From Micromonospora inyonensis (GTDB taxonomy: Bacteria; Actinomycetota; Actinomycetes; Mycobacteriales; Micromonosporaceae): DNA of 64,000 nucleotides. A model generated the notes under the pieces. That model was not told the origin of the DNA, did no database searches, and saw only the letters and a program-made list of their open reading frames with translations. The stretch lies in the NCBI RefSeq assembly GCF_900091415.1, contig NZ_FMHU01000002.1, forward strand, positions 806,001 through 870,000. Direction: 5' to 3'. The position numbers were made by a program, and so were the translations under genes. Below, one piece after another: positions 1 through 9,674 of the stretch. Positions within the stretch are counted from its first letter, which is position 1, and each line of letters starts with the position of its first letter.

Positions 1-703
1 CCAGCAGAAGGTGCTGCTGATCGGCATCGTGCTGGCGCTGATCATGCGGGGTGGCTTCATCGCGGCCGGCGCGGCGCTGATCTCGCAGTTCACCTGGGTC
101 TTCTACATCTTCGGTGCGTTCCTCATCTACACCGCGATCAACCTGGCCCGGCAGGGCGAGCCGGACGAGGACGAGTTCACCGAGAACGTGCTGATTCGGT
201 GGAGCCGGCGCGCGCTGCCCATCTCCAACGGCTACGACGGCGCGAAGATGACCACGCGGCTGTACGGTAAGCGCCTCTTCACCCCGATGCTGATTGTCAT
301 GATCGCGATCGGCACCACCGACCTGATCTTCGCGCTGGACTCGATCCCGGCGATCTTCGGCATCACCCAGGAGCCGTACCTGGTCTTCACCGCGAACGTC
401 TTCGCGCTGATGGGGCTCCGGCAGCTCTACTTCCTGCTCGGTGGTCTGCTCGACCGCCTGATCTACCTCAGCACCGGACTGGCCGTGGTGCTCGGCTTCA
501 TCGGCGTCAAGCTGATGCTGGAGGCCCTCGCCGAGAACAACCTGCCGTTCCTCAACGGTGGCGAGCACGTCAGCTGGGCCCCGCACATCCCGATCTGGCT
601 CTCGTTGACGGTCATCCTCGGCACGCTCGCCGTGGCGACGATCGCCAGTCTGATCAAGTCGTCCCGGGACCGCCGCCGCGAACTGCTGGTCGTCAAGCAC
701 TGA
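1..703 (+). CDS. TerC family integral membrane protein (5' end outside window)
   Basis: Partial gene: the frame is open from the first bases, so the true start lies upstream. The visible ~233 residues are strongly hydrophobic with several membrane segments. They contain the TerC signature FALDSIPAIFG (about residues 98-108 from the first GTG at 11), where the acidic Asp lies inside a membrane helix. TerC proteins are linked to tellurite resistance and, in better studied bacteria, to manganese export during protein secretion. The C-terminus is short and basic (KSSRDRRRELLVVKH). The gene ends convergently with the NlpC/P60 gene, with a GC-rich hairpin between them. Metal specificity cannot be told from sequence. 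Confidence 0.9.
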   Translation, partial: QQKVLLIGIVLALIMRGGFIAAGAALISQFTWVFYIFGAFLIYTAINLARQGEPDEDEFTENVLIRWSRRALPISNGYDGAKMTTRLYGKRLFTPMLIVMIAIGTTDLIFALDSIPAIFGITQEPYLVFTANVFALMGLRQLYFLLGGLLDRLIYLSTGLAVVLGFIGVKLMLEALAENNLPFLNGGEHVSWAPHIPIWLSLTVILGTLAVATIASLIKSSRDRRRELLVVKH

Positions 704-720
704 CCGACTCGCCGCCTCGG

Positions 721-746
721 GGCGTCCGCCGGATCCGACGGACGCC
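721..746. terminator. Hairpin between convergent TerC and NlpC/P60 genes
   Basis: GGCGTCCG (721-728) pairs with CGGACGCC (739-746) across a 10-nt loop. No T-tract follows, so this is a putative terminator typical of high-GC actinomycetes. It sits in the only gap between two converging genes. Confidence 0.45.
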
Positions 747-790
747 TCGGGGCGTCTGCGGGCCGGGGTGTCGGCCGGTGACCGCCGGGT

Positions 791-1738
791 TCAGACGCGG
801 TGCACGCCGACCAGGGTGGCGGTCCGGTCGTCGGGGAGGCGTTCCTCCAGCACCCGGCGGCGCTGGTAGCAGGCGTGCAGCATGCGGCGGTCGTCGCCGG
901 GGCGCGGTGGCGCGCTGACGATGCCGACGTGGTGGATCCCGCTGCCGTTCCGGGCGAAGAAGTACAGGTCGCCGACGCGTTCGGTGCCGAACTCCACGGG
1001 CGTGGTCGCGGCGGCCTGCTCCCCGGCGTCGCGGGGCAGCCGGACCCCGAACCGCCGCCAGGCCAGGTGCACCAGACCGGAGCAGTCGATCCCGGCGGGG
1101 GACGTGCCGCCCCAGATGTAGACGACGTCGCGGAGGCGCTCGGCGACGGCGAGCACCTCCTCCGGGGCCGGGGGGTGGGTCGGCAGGGGGACGGTGTGGT
1201 GGTCGGGGAGCCAGAGCGGTTCGGGATGCCCGGGGGCGTGTACCGGTCGCCAGCCGTCGACGGCCGGACCGGCGGGGGTGAGCCGGGTGCCGAGGACGAC
1301 GCCGGAGATCCGGACGTCGCCGTGCGGGGTGGCGTGCAGGGCGGTGACGGTGGCGTCGACGACCAGTGGGTCGGTGGCGTCGACGACCAGCGGGTCGGTG
1401 ACGGCCGGGGTGCCGGTGGGCGCGGCGGCGAGCTGGCCGGTGGGCAACCAGCCGGGGTAGCCGCGTGGGTCGAGGTCGACGGCGGGCTGTTCGACGGCGA
1501 CGACCCGCACCCAGCCGTGGGGGCCCGTCTCGGTGACCAGCACCTCCTCGCCGAGCAGCAGCTGGCTCAGGACGCAGTCGCCGACCTGTTGGTCGGTGTC
1601 CATGCCGGCGATCCAGGCCGCGGTGTCGACGTGCGCGCCGAGTGCGGGGGCGTCGATCGGGCGGACCGCTTCGGGGCCGCTCCAGAGGGTCGCTACGCCG
1701 ACCCGGACGACGGCCCGCTGGCCGGCTCGCAGTTCCAC
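791..1738 (-). CDS. NlpC/P60 (C40) cysteine peptidase, YkfC-like
   Basis: About 315 residues. The N-terminal ~190 residues resemble two SH3b-like modules, followed by a C-terminal NlpC/P60 domain. The catalytic Cys is in GIDCSGLVHLAWRRFG (about residue 219), His in HHVGIV (about 270), and the third polar residue is His in LHACYQ (about 288). No signal peptide is visible, so the enzyme is probably cytoplasmic. SH3b-NlpC proteins of this size include YkfC, which releases L-Ala-D-Glu from murein peptides. The next gene upstream in the same direction is a dipeptide epimerase, the YkfB partner, which supports peptidoglycan-peptide recycling. The GTG at 1738 has GGGAG 5 nt upstream; GTG at 1744 overlaps that site. 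A 24-bp tandem duplication (1352-1399) duplicates TDPLVVDA in the linker. Confidence 0.85.
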   Translation of the reverse strand: MELRAGQRAVVRVGVATLWSGPEAVRPIDAPALGAHVDTAAWIAGMDTDQQVGDCVLSQLLLGEEVLVTETGPHGWVRVVAVEQPAVDLDPRGYPGWLPTGQLAAAPTGTPAVTDPLVVDATDPLVVDATVTALHATPHGDVRISGVVLGTRLTPAGPAVDGWRPVHAPGHPEPLWLPDHHTVPLPTHPPAPEEVLAVAERLRDVVYIWGGTSPAGIDCSGLVHLAWRRFGVRLPRDAGEQAAATTPVEFGTERVGDLYFFARNGSGIHHVGIVSAPPRPGDDRRMLHACYQRRRVLEERLPDDRTATLVGVHRV

Positions 1739-1796
1739 GTGCACTCCCAGGCGTCGGGGGGCGTTGCGGTGACCCTATGAAAGATTCCGACGGTCA

Positions 1797-2894
1797 TCAA
1801 GCACGTGGCTGAATCTTTGCTTCATCGATGCCCTTCACGCCGAGACCGGGTGCGTCGGGGAGCACCACGGTCGCGCCGTCGTACCGCATGCCGCCGCGCA
1901 CCGGCGACCAGGCCAGCCACCAGGCAGCGTCGAGGTCGGGCACGACGGTGGTGCCGTAGGCGGCGACCAGGCTGGCGGCGGCGCCGACGCCGATCTGGCT
2001 CTCCATCATCGACCCGACCAACGTGCCGACGCCGTGGGCGGCGGCCAGGTCGAGCAGGGCACGGGCTGGGCGCAGTCCGCCAGCCTTGGCGAGCTTGACG
2101 TTGACCAGGTCGGCGGCGCGGCGGCGGATCACCTCGACCAGGTCGCGCGGCCCGAAGACCGACTCGTCGGCGAGGATCGGCACGTCCACCCGGTCGCTGA
2201 CCCAGGCCAGCCCGTCCAGGTCCCAGTGGGCGACGGGCTGTTCGACCAGTTCGACGTCGAGCCCGGCGTCCTCGATGCCGCGGATGACCCGGACCGCCTC
2301 GCGGGGCGTCCAGCCCTGGTTGGCGTCGAGGCGGATCCGCACCCCGGGGCCCACCGCCGCGCGGACCGCGCGGACCCGGTCCAGGTCGCCGGCGGCGTCG
2401 GTGCCGACCTTGAGCTTGAGCACGGTGAAGCCGTCGGCCGCGCGGTGCCGGGCGGTGGCGGCCAGGTCGACCGCGTCCCCGGCGGAGACGGTGACGTCGG
2501 TGGGCACGCGCCGCCTGGTGCCACCGAGCAGCCGCACCAGGGGTACGCCGAGACGGCGGGCGGCGAGGTCGTGCAGGGCGGTGTCGACGGCGGCCTTCGC
2601 CGCCTCGTTGCCGGCGACGGCGCGCTGGATCTCGGCGCAGCGGGCGTTGGGGTCGTCGGCGTCGCGTCCGGCGATCAGCGGGCCGAGCATCTCGTGGACG
2701 CAGGCGCGGGAGCCGTCGATCGACGCGCCGGTGACCTGCCAGACCTGCGGGGCCTCCCCGAACCCGGAGCGGCCGTCCTCGTCGACGACCTCGACGACGA
2801 GGGTCTCGACGGTGGTGGTGCGGCGCAGGGCGGTGACGAAGGGGGTGTGCAGCGGGGCGGAGAGTCGGTGGGTGCGGACAGCAGCGATCGACAT
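1797..2894 (-). CDS. Dipeptide (L-Ala-D/L-Glu) epimerase, enolase superfamily
   Basis: 365 residues with the full muconate-lactonizing-enzyme fold. The KxK motif is at LKLKVG (catalytic Lys about 162). Metal ligands are Asp191 in LDANQGW, Glu219 in LVEQP and Asp244 in ADES, and the second catalytic Lys is about 268 in NVKLAKAGG. This pattern matches dipeptide epimerases, which convert L-Ala-D-Glu to L-Ala-L-Glu during murein recycling. o-Succinylbenzoate synthase is the main alternative, but no menaquinone genes are nearby and a YkfC-like peptidase follows 58 bp downstream. A TAGGGT box lies 6 nt before the ATG, suggesting a leaderless message. The gene is divergent from the phosphatase gene, 41 bp away. 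Confidence 0.85.
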   Translation of the reverse strand: MSIAAVRTHRLSAPLHTPFVTALRRTTTVETLVVEVVDEDGRSGFGEAPQVWQVTGASIDGSRACVHEMLGPLIAGRDADDPNARCAEIQRAVAGNEAAKAAVDTALHDLAARRLGVPLVRLLGGTRRRVPTDVTVSAGDAVDLAATARHRAADGFTVLKLKVGTDAAGDLDRVRAVRAAVGPGVRIRLDANQGWTPREAVRVIRGIEDAGLDVELVEQPVAHWDLDGLAWVSDRVDVPILADESVFGPRDLVEVIRRRAADLVNVKLAKAGGLRPARALLDLAAAHGVGTLVGSMMESQIGVGAAASLVAAYGTTVVPDLDAAWWLAWSPVRGGMRYDGATVVLPDAPGLGVKGIDEAKIQPRA

Positions 2895-2900
2895 TGCGGC

Positions 2901-2906
2901 ACCCTA
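2901..2906 (-). promoter_or_regulatory. -10 element (TAGGGT) of dipeptide epimerase gene
   Basis: Reading on the minus strand, TAGGGT is followed by 6 nt and then the ATG at 2894. This spacing predicts transcription starting at or next to the start codon. Confidence 0.5.
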
Positions 2907-2935
2907 TACGGACGGACGCGGGTAGGGGGGGCCGG

Positions 2936-3733
2936 ATGACGGTGCGGGAGTGGGAACTGGTGGGCGCGCCGAACGCGCGGGACCTGGGTGGTCTGGTGGG
3001 CGCGGACGGGCGGCGGGTGCGGGCGGGGCTGCTGCTCCGTACGCCGGCGTTGGGGCGGCTGACCGACGAGGACCTGCCGGTGCTGGCGACGCTGGCCCCG
3101 GCGTGCGTGGTCGACCTGCGGTATGCCGCCGAGATCGCGCAGGCTCCGCCGGACCGGCTGCCCGGTGGGCCGACGGTGGTGCACCTGCCGGTGCACGACG
3201 CGGCGCACCCGGTCTTCACCTACGTCTCGGCGCTGCTGCTCGGGCATGACCTGGAGGCGTACGGGGCGTTGGCGGAACGGGGCACCCCGGCGGCGATGGC
3301 GGCGATCTACCGGTGGTTCGTGACCGGGGAGTCGGCGCGGCGCGGGTTCGGTGCCGCGCTGCGGCTGGCTGCCGACCCGGCGAACCTGCCGCTGGTGTTC
3401 CACTGCTCGGCGGGCAAGGACCGCACGGGCTGGCTGGCGGTGGTGCTGTTGACCGTGCTGGGGGTGGACGGGGCGGCGATCCGCGCCGACTACCTGCGGC
3501 ACAACGAGTTGACGGTGAGCCTGCGGGAGGTGCTGCTGGAGGCGATGCGGCGGCGTCGGCCGGAGCTGGACGTGGACGCGGTGCGGCCGGTGCTGGAGGT
3601 CCGGCCGGAGTACCTGGACGCCGCCTACGACGAGGTGGCCCGGGTGCACGGGTCGTTCGAGGCGTACCTGCGCGACGGGCTGGGCGTGACCGACGAGCTG
3701 GTCAGCGCGGTGCGGGCGAACCTGCTGGAGTGA
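2936..3733 (+). CDS. Tyrosine-protein phosphatase (PTP, SIW14/MptpB-like)
   Basis: 265 residues. The P-loop HCSAGKDRTG gives catalytic Cys157 and Arg163 of the CX5R motif. The N-terminus WELVGAPNARDLGG is typical of the bacterial MptpB/Y_phosphatase3 family, where NxRDxGG opens the domain. Members dephosphorylate phosphotyrosine, phosphoserine/threonine or phosphoinositides; the substrate here is unknown. The start is ATG 2936, with a purine-rich GGGTAGGGGGG upstream. A longer reading from 2894 would overlap the start of the divergent epimerase gene and adds no conserved sequence. The 3' end overlaps the convergent lysoplasmalogenase gene by 32 bp. Confidence 0.87.
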   Translation: MTVREWELVGAPNARDLGGLVGADGRRVRAGLLLRTPALGRLTDEDLPVLATLAPACVVDLRYAAEIAQAPPDRLPGGPTVVHLPVHDAAHPVFTYVSALLLGHDLEAYGALAERGTPAAMAAIYRWFVTGESARRGFGAALRLAADPANLPLVFHCSAGKDRTGWLAVVLLTVLGVDGAAIRADYLRHNELTVSLREVLLEAMRRRRPELDVDAVRPVLEVRPEYLDAAYDEVARVHGSFEAYLRDGLGVTDELVSAVRANLLE

Positions 3734-4379
3734 GCCGGGCGGCCCAGCCGGTGACGATGAGCGCCTGCCCGAGGCAGTAGGTGGCCATCACCCACACCCC
3801 GTGGCCGGGGAGCTGGCCGACGTCGGCCACGCCGGTGGCGATGATCAGGCCGGACAGGAGGAAGAGCCCGCCGCCGAGGGCGACGCGGGGGCCGTGCGCG
3901 GCGGCGGTGGTGGCCATGGTGGCCAGCGCGACGGCGTAGCCGGCGACGGGCAGGGCCAGTCCGGTGTCGGTGAGGCCGGGCCACATCCAGGCCAGGGCGG
4001 CGGTGGTGGCGACGGCGTACCCGAGCGGGATGGCGACCAGTGGCGGGCGGAGCAGCCGCCGGGCGGCGCCGTGGCGGGTGAACGCGGTGATGTAGCACAG
4101 GTGCGCGCCGAGGAAGAGCGCCATGCCGACGAGGAACGCGGCGGTGCCGTCGACGAGGAGGGCGATGTCGCCGCCGGTGGAGAGGACCAGAGCGGCGAGG
4201 ACCAGCCGGTCCGGTCGCCGACCGTGGGCGGCGGCGGCCAGGGTGAGGTACGCGGCGAGCGCCGGGATCAGCAGCGGTTTGCTGAGCAGGACGCCGAGGC
4301 GGTGGTCGGTGGCGACGGCGGTGAGGTTCGCCACCGTCAGGACGGCGAAGACGAGCAGCGGCAGCCGGTGGTGGCCCAA
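3702..4379 (-). CDS. YhhN/TMEM86 family membrane protein (lysoplasmalogenase-like)
   Basis: 225 residues, almost entirely hydrophobic with about eight predicted membrane helices. The segments GGDIALLVDGTAAF and GAHLCYITAF match the conserved core of YhhN/TMEM86 proteins; human TMEM86B hydrolyses lysoplasmalogens. The bacterial function is poorly known. The start is chosen as TTG 4379, since AGGAG lies 6 nt upstream and the hydrophobic N-terminus (LPLLVFAVLTVANLT) begins directly after. Any earlier start would read Arg/Pro-rich sequence antisense-like to the preceding beta-lactamase gene. It lies 65 bp downstream of that gene in the same direction, so the two may be co-transcribed. Its end overlaps the phosphatase gene by 32 bp. 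Confidence 0.75.
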   Translation of the reverse strand: MGHHRLPLLVFAVLTVANLTAVATDHRLGVLLSKPLLIPALAAYLTLAAAAHGRRPDRLVLAALVLSTGGDIALLVDGTAAFLVGMALFLGAHLCYITAFTRHGAARRLLRPPLVAIPLGYAVATTAALAWMWPGLTDTGLALPVAGYAVALATMATTAAAHGPRVALGGGLFLLSGLIIATGVADVGQLPGHGVWVMATYCLGQALIVTGWAARLTPAGSPAPR

Positions 4380-4444
4380 TTGGGGCTCCTGGTGGGGGTG
4401 GGGAGCGGGGTGGGGTGGCGGCCGGGCCGGTCGCCGGCACCGGG

Positions 4445-5290
4445 TCAGGGAGCGGGGCGCAGGTCGTGGCGGGCGGCCCAGACCCGGGCGGAGACGTCGG
4501 CGAGCAGCCGGCAGGCGTCGGTGTCGGTGAGGTCGGTGGTGGTGCAGACGGCGAGCACGTACGGGGGCGCGTCGTGGGGGAGGACCACGCCGACGCCGTG
4601 CCGCACGCCGGTGACCCAGCCGTTCTTGTGGGCGATGGGCACCCCGGCGGGGAGTCCGGCGGGAAGGTCTTCGCGGAACTCCTGGGCGCACAGCACGTCG
4701 AGCATGGTGGCGCAGCTGGTGGGGGTGGCGACCGGGCCGGGGCGGGTGGCGCCGACGGCGAGCGCGCCGAGCAGGGCGGCGAGGTCGGCGGCGGTGACCA
4801 GGTTGGTGATGCCGGCGGCGCGGGCGGCGGAGTCCTCGATGCCCCGCCGGGTGACGCTGTGCCGGGCGCCGGCCAGGGTCCAGACGTCGGCGACGGCGGG
4901 GAACCCGACATGGCCGAGGAGGATGTTGGTGGCCAGGTTGCTGGAGCGGACGATCATGCGCTCGGCGAGCCAGCGCAGCGGGGCGGTGCGGTCGAGGCGC
5001 TGCCAGACGGCGTCGTCGTTGTCGTAGTCCGGGGTGAGGCGGAAGCGCGGCCCGTCGGGGTGGGCGGACGGGAAGTCGTTCTGCACCGGCACCGCCGTGT
5101 CCGGGTCGAGGGTGCCGGCGTCGGCGGCCCGGTAGAGGGCGGCGAGGACGGCGACCTTCATGGTGCTGGCCGCGTAGTGGGGGGTGTGCGCGGCGTGGGT
5201 CCAGGTGGGGTCGGCGCCGGGGCGACCGACGTGTGCCGAGACGGTGCCGGGCACAGCCGCCAGGCGGGCGTCGAGGTCGTCCCAGGTCAT
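4445..5290 (-). CDS. Class A beta-lactamase-like serine hydrolase
   Basis: 281 residues of the beta-lactamase/transpeptidase fold. The SxxK motif is S42-TMK45 (YAASTMKVAVLAALY). The SxN motif is S116-S-N118 (SDN in classical class A enzymes), and the KTG element appears as K222-N-G224 (AHKNGWVTG). No signal peptide or lipobox is visible, unlike secreted beta-lactamases. A cytoplasmic hydrolase or esterase role is therefore possible, and antibiotic resistance should not be assumed. The ATG start at 5290 is the only good candidate close to the conserved region. It lies downstream of typA and upstream of the YhhN gene, all on the minus strand. Confidence 0.8.
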   Translation of the reverse strand: MTWDDLDARLAAVPGTVSAHVGRPGADPTWTHAAHTPHYAASTMKVAVLAALYRAADAGTLDPDTAVPVQNDFPSAHPDGPRFRLTPDYDNDDAVWQRLDRTAPLRWLAERMIVRSSNLATNILLGHVGFPAVADVWTLAGARHSVTRRGIEDSAARAAGITNLVTAADLAALLGALAVGATRPGPVATPTSCATMLDVLCAQEFREDLPAGLPAGVPIAHKNGWVTGVRHGVGVVLPHDAPPYVLAVCTTTDLTDTDACRLLADVSARVWAARHDLRPAP

Positions 5291-5354
5291 GGCGGTGACC
5301 GTAGCCGATGGCCGGCGGGTCGCGGGGGCCGGCGCGGCCCCCGCGACCGGTGTC

Positions 5355-7223
<1,869 letters not shown>

Positions 7224-7357
7224 GGTTTCCATCCTCTCGTCCGCCGGATCAGGGGCGGCGTCGGGGTCACCCCGGAGCGGGCCCGGATTCCCCGTGAAAC
7301 TCCTGTCACACTCGGTACAGGTGCTGGCATGCTGACCGTCGTGTGTCGGGGGCCTGA

Positions 7358-8857
7358 GTGCACGATCTGGTGAACCTGCTGCAACACCTGCCGGCCGAGC
7401 TGATCTACCTGGCCGCGGCGTTGATCGTCGCCGGGGAGACGGCGCTGCTCGTCGGCCTGGTCGCGCCGGGCGAGGCGACGCTGCTGCTGGTGGGCTTCCT
7501 CTCGTTCACCGGCACGTTGCGCCTGGGACCGGCGATGCTGGTCATGATCACCGCCGCGGTGCTCGGGGACACCCTCGCCTACCGCTCGGGTCGGCGGTAC
7601 GGCCCCCGGCTGCGCGCCTCCCGCTGGGGTGCCCGGGTCGGTCCGCACCGGTGGGGGCGTGCCGACGCGATGCTGGAGCGGCTGGGCGGGCGGGGGGTGC
7701 TCGCGGCCCGCTGGGTGGCCTTCGCCCGCACCCTGGTGCCCCGGCTGGCGGGGGCGGCGGGGCTGCCGTACCGCCGGTTCCTCCCCTGGAACGTCGGTGG
7801 CGTGGTCACCTGGGTGGGTGGTTCGGTGCTGGTCGGCTACCTGGCCGGCGAGTCGTACGAGACGGTCTCGGCGTACCTGGGGCGGGCCACCGGCGCGGTG
7901 CTGGTGCTGGCCGGGTGCGTGCTGGCGATCGTGCTCGCCGGCCGCTGGCTGGGGCGCAACCCGGACCCGGCGCGGGCGCTGTTCGACCGGGCGCTGGCGG
8001 TGCCGCCGCTGAGCTGGGTGACCCGCCGGTACGGCATCCTGCTGTTCCTGCTCGGCACCCGCATCGGCGCCATCTGGGCGTTGCTGCTGAACGTGACGGC
8101 CGGGTTGGCGCTGCTGTTCGGTGCCGGGCTGGTGATCGCCTGGCTGCTCGGCGCGGTCGTCCGGCACAGCGGCCTGGCCTCGGTGGACGCGGCGATCGCG
8201 CAGTGGTTCGCGTCCCGGCGCACCCCGGGGGCGGTGGACGTCACCCTGGCCGTGGTGTCGGCGTTCCGGGGGCCGGTGCTGATCCTGGTGGTCGCACTGG
8301 TCGCCGGGGTGCTCGCCTGGCGGCGACGGACCTACCGGGCGGACCTGCTCGGCCTGCTCGGGACGGTGGGGGCGTTCGTGCCGCTGGTGGTGCTGGCGGT
8401 GGTGACCGATCTCACCTCGCCGTCGGAGGCATTGCTGTTCCCCACCCAGATCGCGGTGGTCTCGGCCGGCTTCTGCACCCTGGCGTGGCTGCTGGCCCGG
8501 GGTGCCCGCTGGCCGGTGGCGGTGGCCGGGTGGACGGGCGCGGTCGTCGGCAGCGCCGGCATCGGTCTGGCCCGGCTCTACCTGGGACTGAGTTCGGCCA
8601 GCGGGGCGGTCAGCTCGGTCCTGCTGGGGGTGCTCTGGACGGTGGTCTTCGTGGTCGCCTGGGCCACCCACGACCGTGCCCAGCGCACCGAGGCGCTGGC
8701 CCCCGCCCCCCGCCCGCCCGAACCGGCCGGTCCGGCCGTTGTGGACGGTGCCCACGCCCCACCCGTCGACGGCCGTGCCGTGCCGTCCTCGCCGGCCGGT
8801 GGCGACGAACCCGGCCCGCTCGCGTACGGGACATCCGGACGGCCGGATGGCTGCTAG
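7358..8857 (+). CDS. DedA family membrane protein fused to a degenerate PAP2 domain
   Basis: 499 residues. Residues 1 to about 200 form a DedA/SNARE-associated domain: the reentrant segment [15 protein letters not shown], and [27 protein letters not shown], which carries the essential Arg/Pro motif. Residues about 225-450 look like a six-helix PAP2 phosphatase domain. Its catalytic motifs are degraded: [12 protein letters not shown] stands where PSGH is expected, and [12 protein letters not shown] where SRxYLGxHxxxD is expected, so both histidines and the aspartate are absent. DedA proteins are implicated in lipid-carrier flipping, and DedA-PAP2 fusions occur in actinobacteria. The C-terminal ~50 residues are Pro/Ala-rich. 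The GTG start at 7358 has a G-rich ribosome site just upstream. Confidence 0.85.
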   Translation: MHDLVNLLQHLPAELIYLAAALIVAGETALLVGLVAPGEATLLLVGFLSFTGTLRLGPAMLVMITAAVLGDTLAYRSGRRYGPRLRASRWGARVGPHRWGRADAMLERLGGRGVLAARWVAFARTLVPRLAGAAGLPYRRFLPWNVGGVVTWVGGSVLVGYLAGESYETVSAYLGRATGAVLVLAGCVLAIVLAGRWLGRNPDPARALFDRALAVPPLSWVTRRYGILLFLLGTRIGAIWALLLNVTAGLALLFGAGLVIAWLLGAVVRHSGLASVDAAIAQWFASRRTPGAVDVTLAVVSAFRGPVLILVVALVAGVLAWRRRTYRADLLGLLGTVGAFVPLVVLAVVTDLTSPSEALLFPTQIAVVSAGFCTLAWLLARGARWPVAVAGWTGAVVGSAGIGLARLYLGLSSASGAVSSVLLGVLWTVVFVVAWATHDRAQRTEALAPAPRPPEPAGPAVVDGAHAPPVDGRAVPSSPAGGDEPGPLAYGTSGRPDGC

Positions 8858-8984
8858 GATGCGGCCTCGACACGGGGGGAAGGGTGGGGGCATGCGGGTG
8901 TTCGCGCCGTCGCCGACGGCGAAACCCGCCCCGAGGCGCACCGCCGGGCCACGGGCCACCCCGTAGCCGCCGATCGAGACGAAG

Positions 8985-9551
8985 GTGCCGCCACCGCCGC
9001 CGAAGCCCGCCCCGAGCGGATGCCAGCCGACGTACTCCGGCACCCAGGCCAGCCGTGCGCAGGTGAAGTCGGCGCTGGCCGACGCGGCGGCGCGCACGTA
9101 CTGGCCGACGTCGGCGCCGGACATCCGGATTCCGCTGAACCTGGTCAAGGCCACCGCCTGGCAGGAGAGCGGCTGGCAGTCGAACATCGTCGCCTGCGAC
9201 GGCGGGATCGGGCTGATGCAGGTGATGCCGGGTACCGCGGACTGGATGAACCAGCGCTTCGGCCAGTCGTACGACGTGCGCGACTACCGGGACAACGCCT
9301 ACCTGGGTGGCACGTACCTGGCGTGGCTGACCAAGTACATCGGCGACATGTACTTCGACGCCGACTACCGGCTCGACGCCGACCTGTGCTCGGCCGAACT
9401 GGACTCCTGCCTGCTCAACGCGGTGATCGCCGCGTACAACTACGGCCACCACGCGGTCGCCCGGGAGGGCGAGCCGCTGACCGTGCCCAACCCGGGGTAC
9501 GTGCGCAACGTGCGGGCGCTGATGACCGAGTGCGTCTGCCTGGACTACTGA
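8985..9551 (+). CDS. Lytic transglycosylase-like (SLT) domain protein, N-terminus uncertain
   Basis: 188 residues as called. The SLT fold is clear: AWQESGWQSN carries the catalytic Glu, with GIGLMQVMPGTADW and NAVIAAYNYG as the other conserved segments. Such enzymes cleave the glycan strands of peptidoglycan and act outside the membrane. This reading has no signal peptide; it begins with a Pro-rich linker. Upstream, a TAGGAT box (8854-8859), a G/A-rich ribosome site and ATG 8892 open the same frame, but a TAG at 8964-8966 interrupts it. GTG 8985 is the first start after that stop and has a weak ribosome site. Either the N-terminal export signal is lost or the sequence contains an error there. 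Confidence 0.75.
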   Translation: MPPPPPKPAPSGCQPTYSGTQASRAQVKSALADAAARTYWPTSAPDIRIPLNLVKATAWQESGWQSNIVACDGGIGLMQVMPGTADWMNQRFGQSYDVRDYRDNAYLGGTYLAWLTKYIGDMYFDADYRLDADLCSAELDSCLLNAVIAAYNYGHHAVAREGEPLTVPNPGYVRNVRALMTECVCLDY

Positions 9552-9674
9552 CATCCGGGCGAACAATGGCGTGAACTCCGGGTGGCCGTGAGGTTGCCGA
9601 CGTCGATCGGTATGGCGAGGATCACGGGGGCGGTCGGTGTCCGCTGACCGACCCGGCGACGAAGGAGTCCCCTC

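Noticed and set aside
7224..7232. typA start at the upstream ATG (three codons earlier)
   Set aside because: It abuts the GAGAGG ribosome site; the next ATG has proper spacing.
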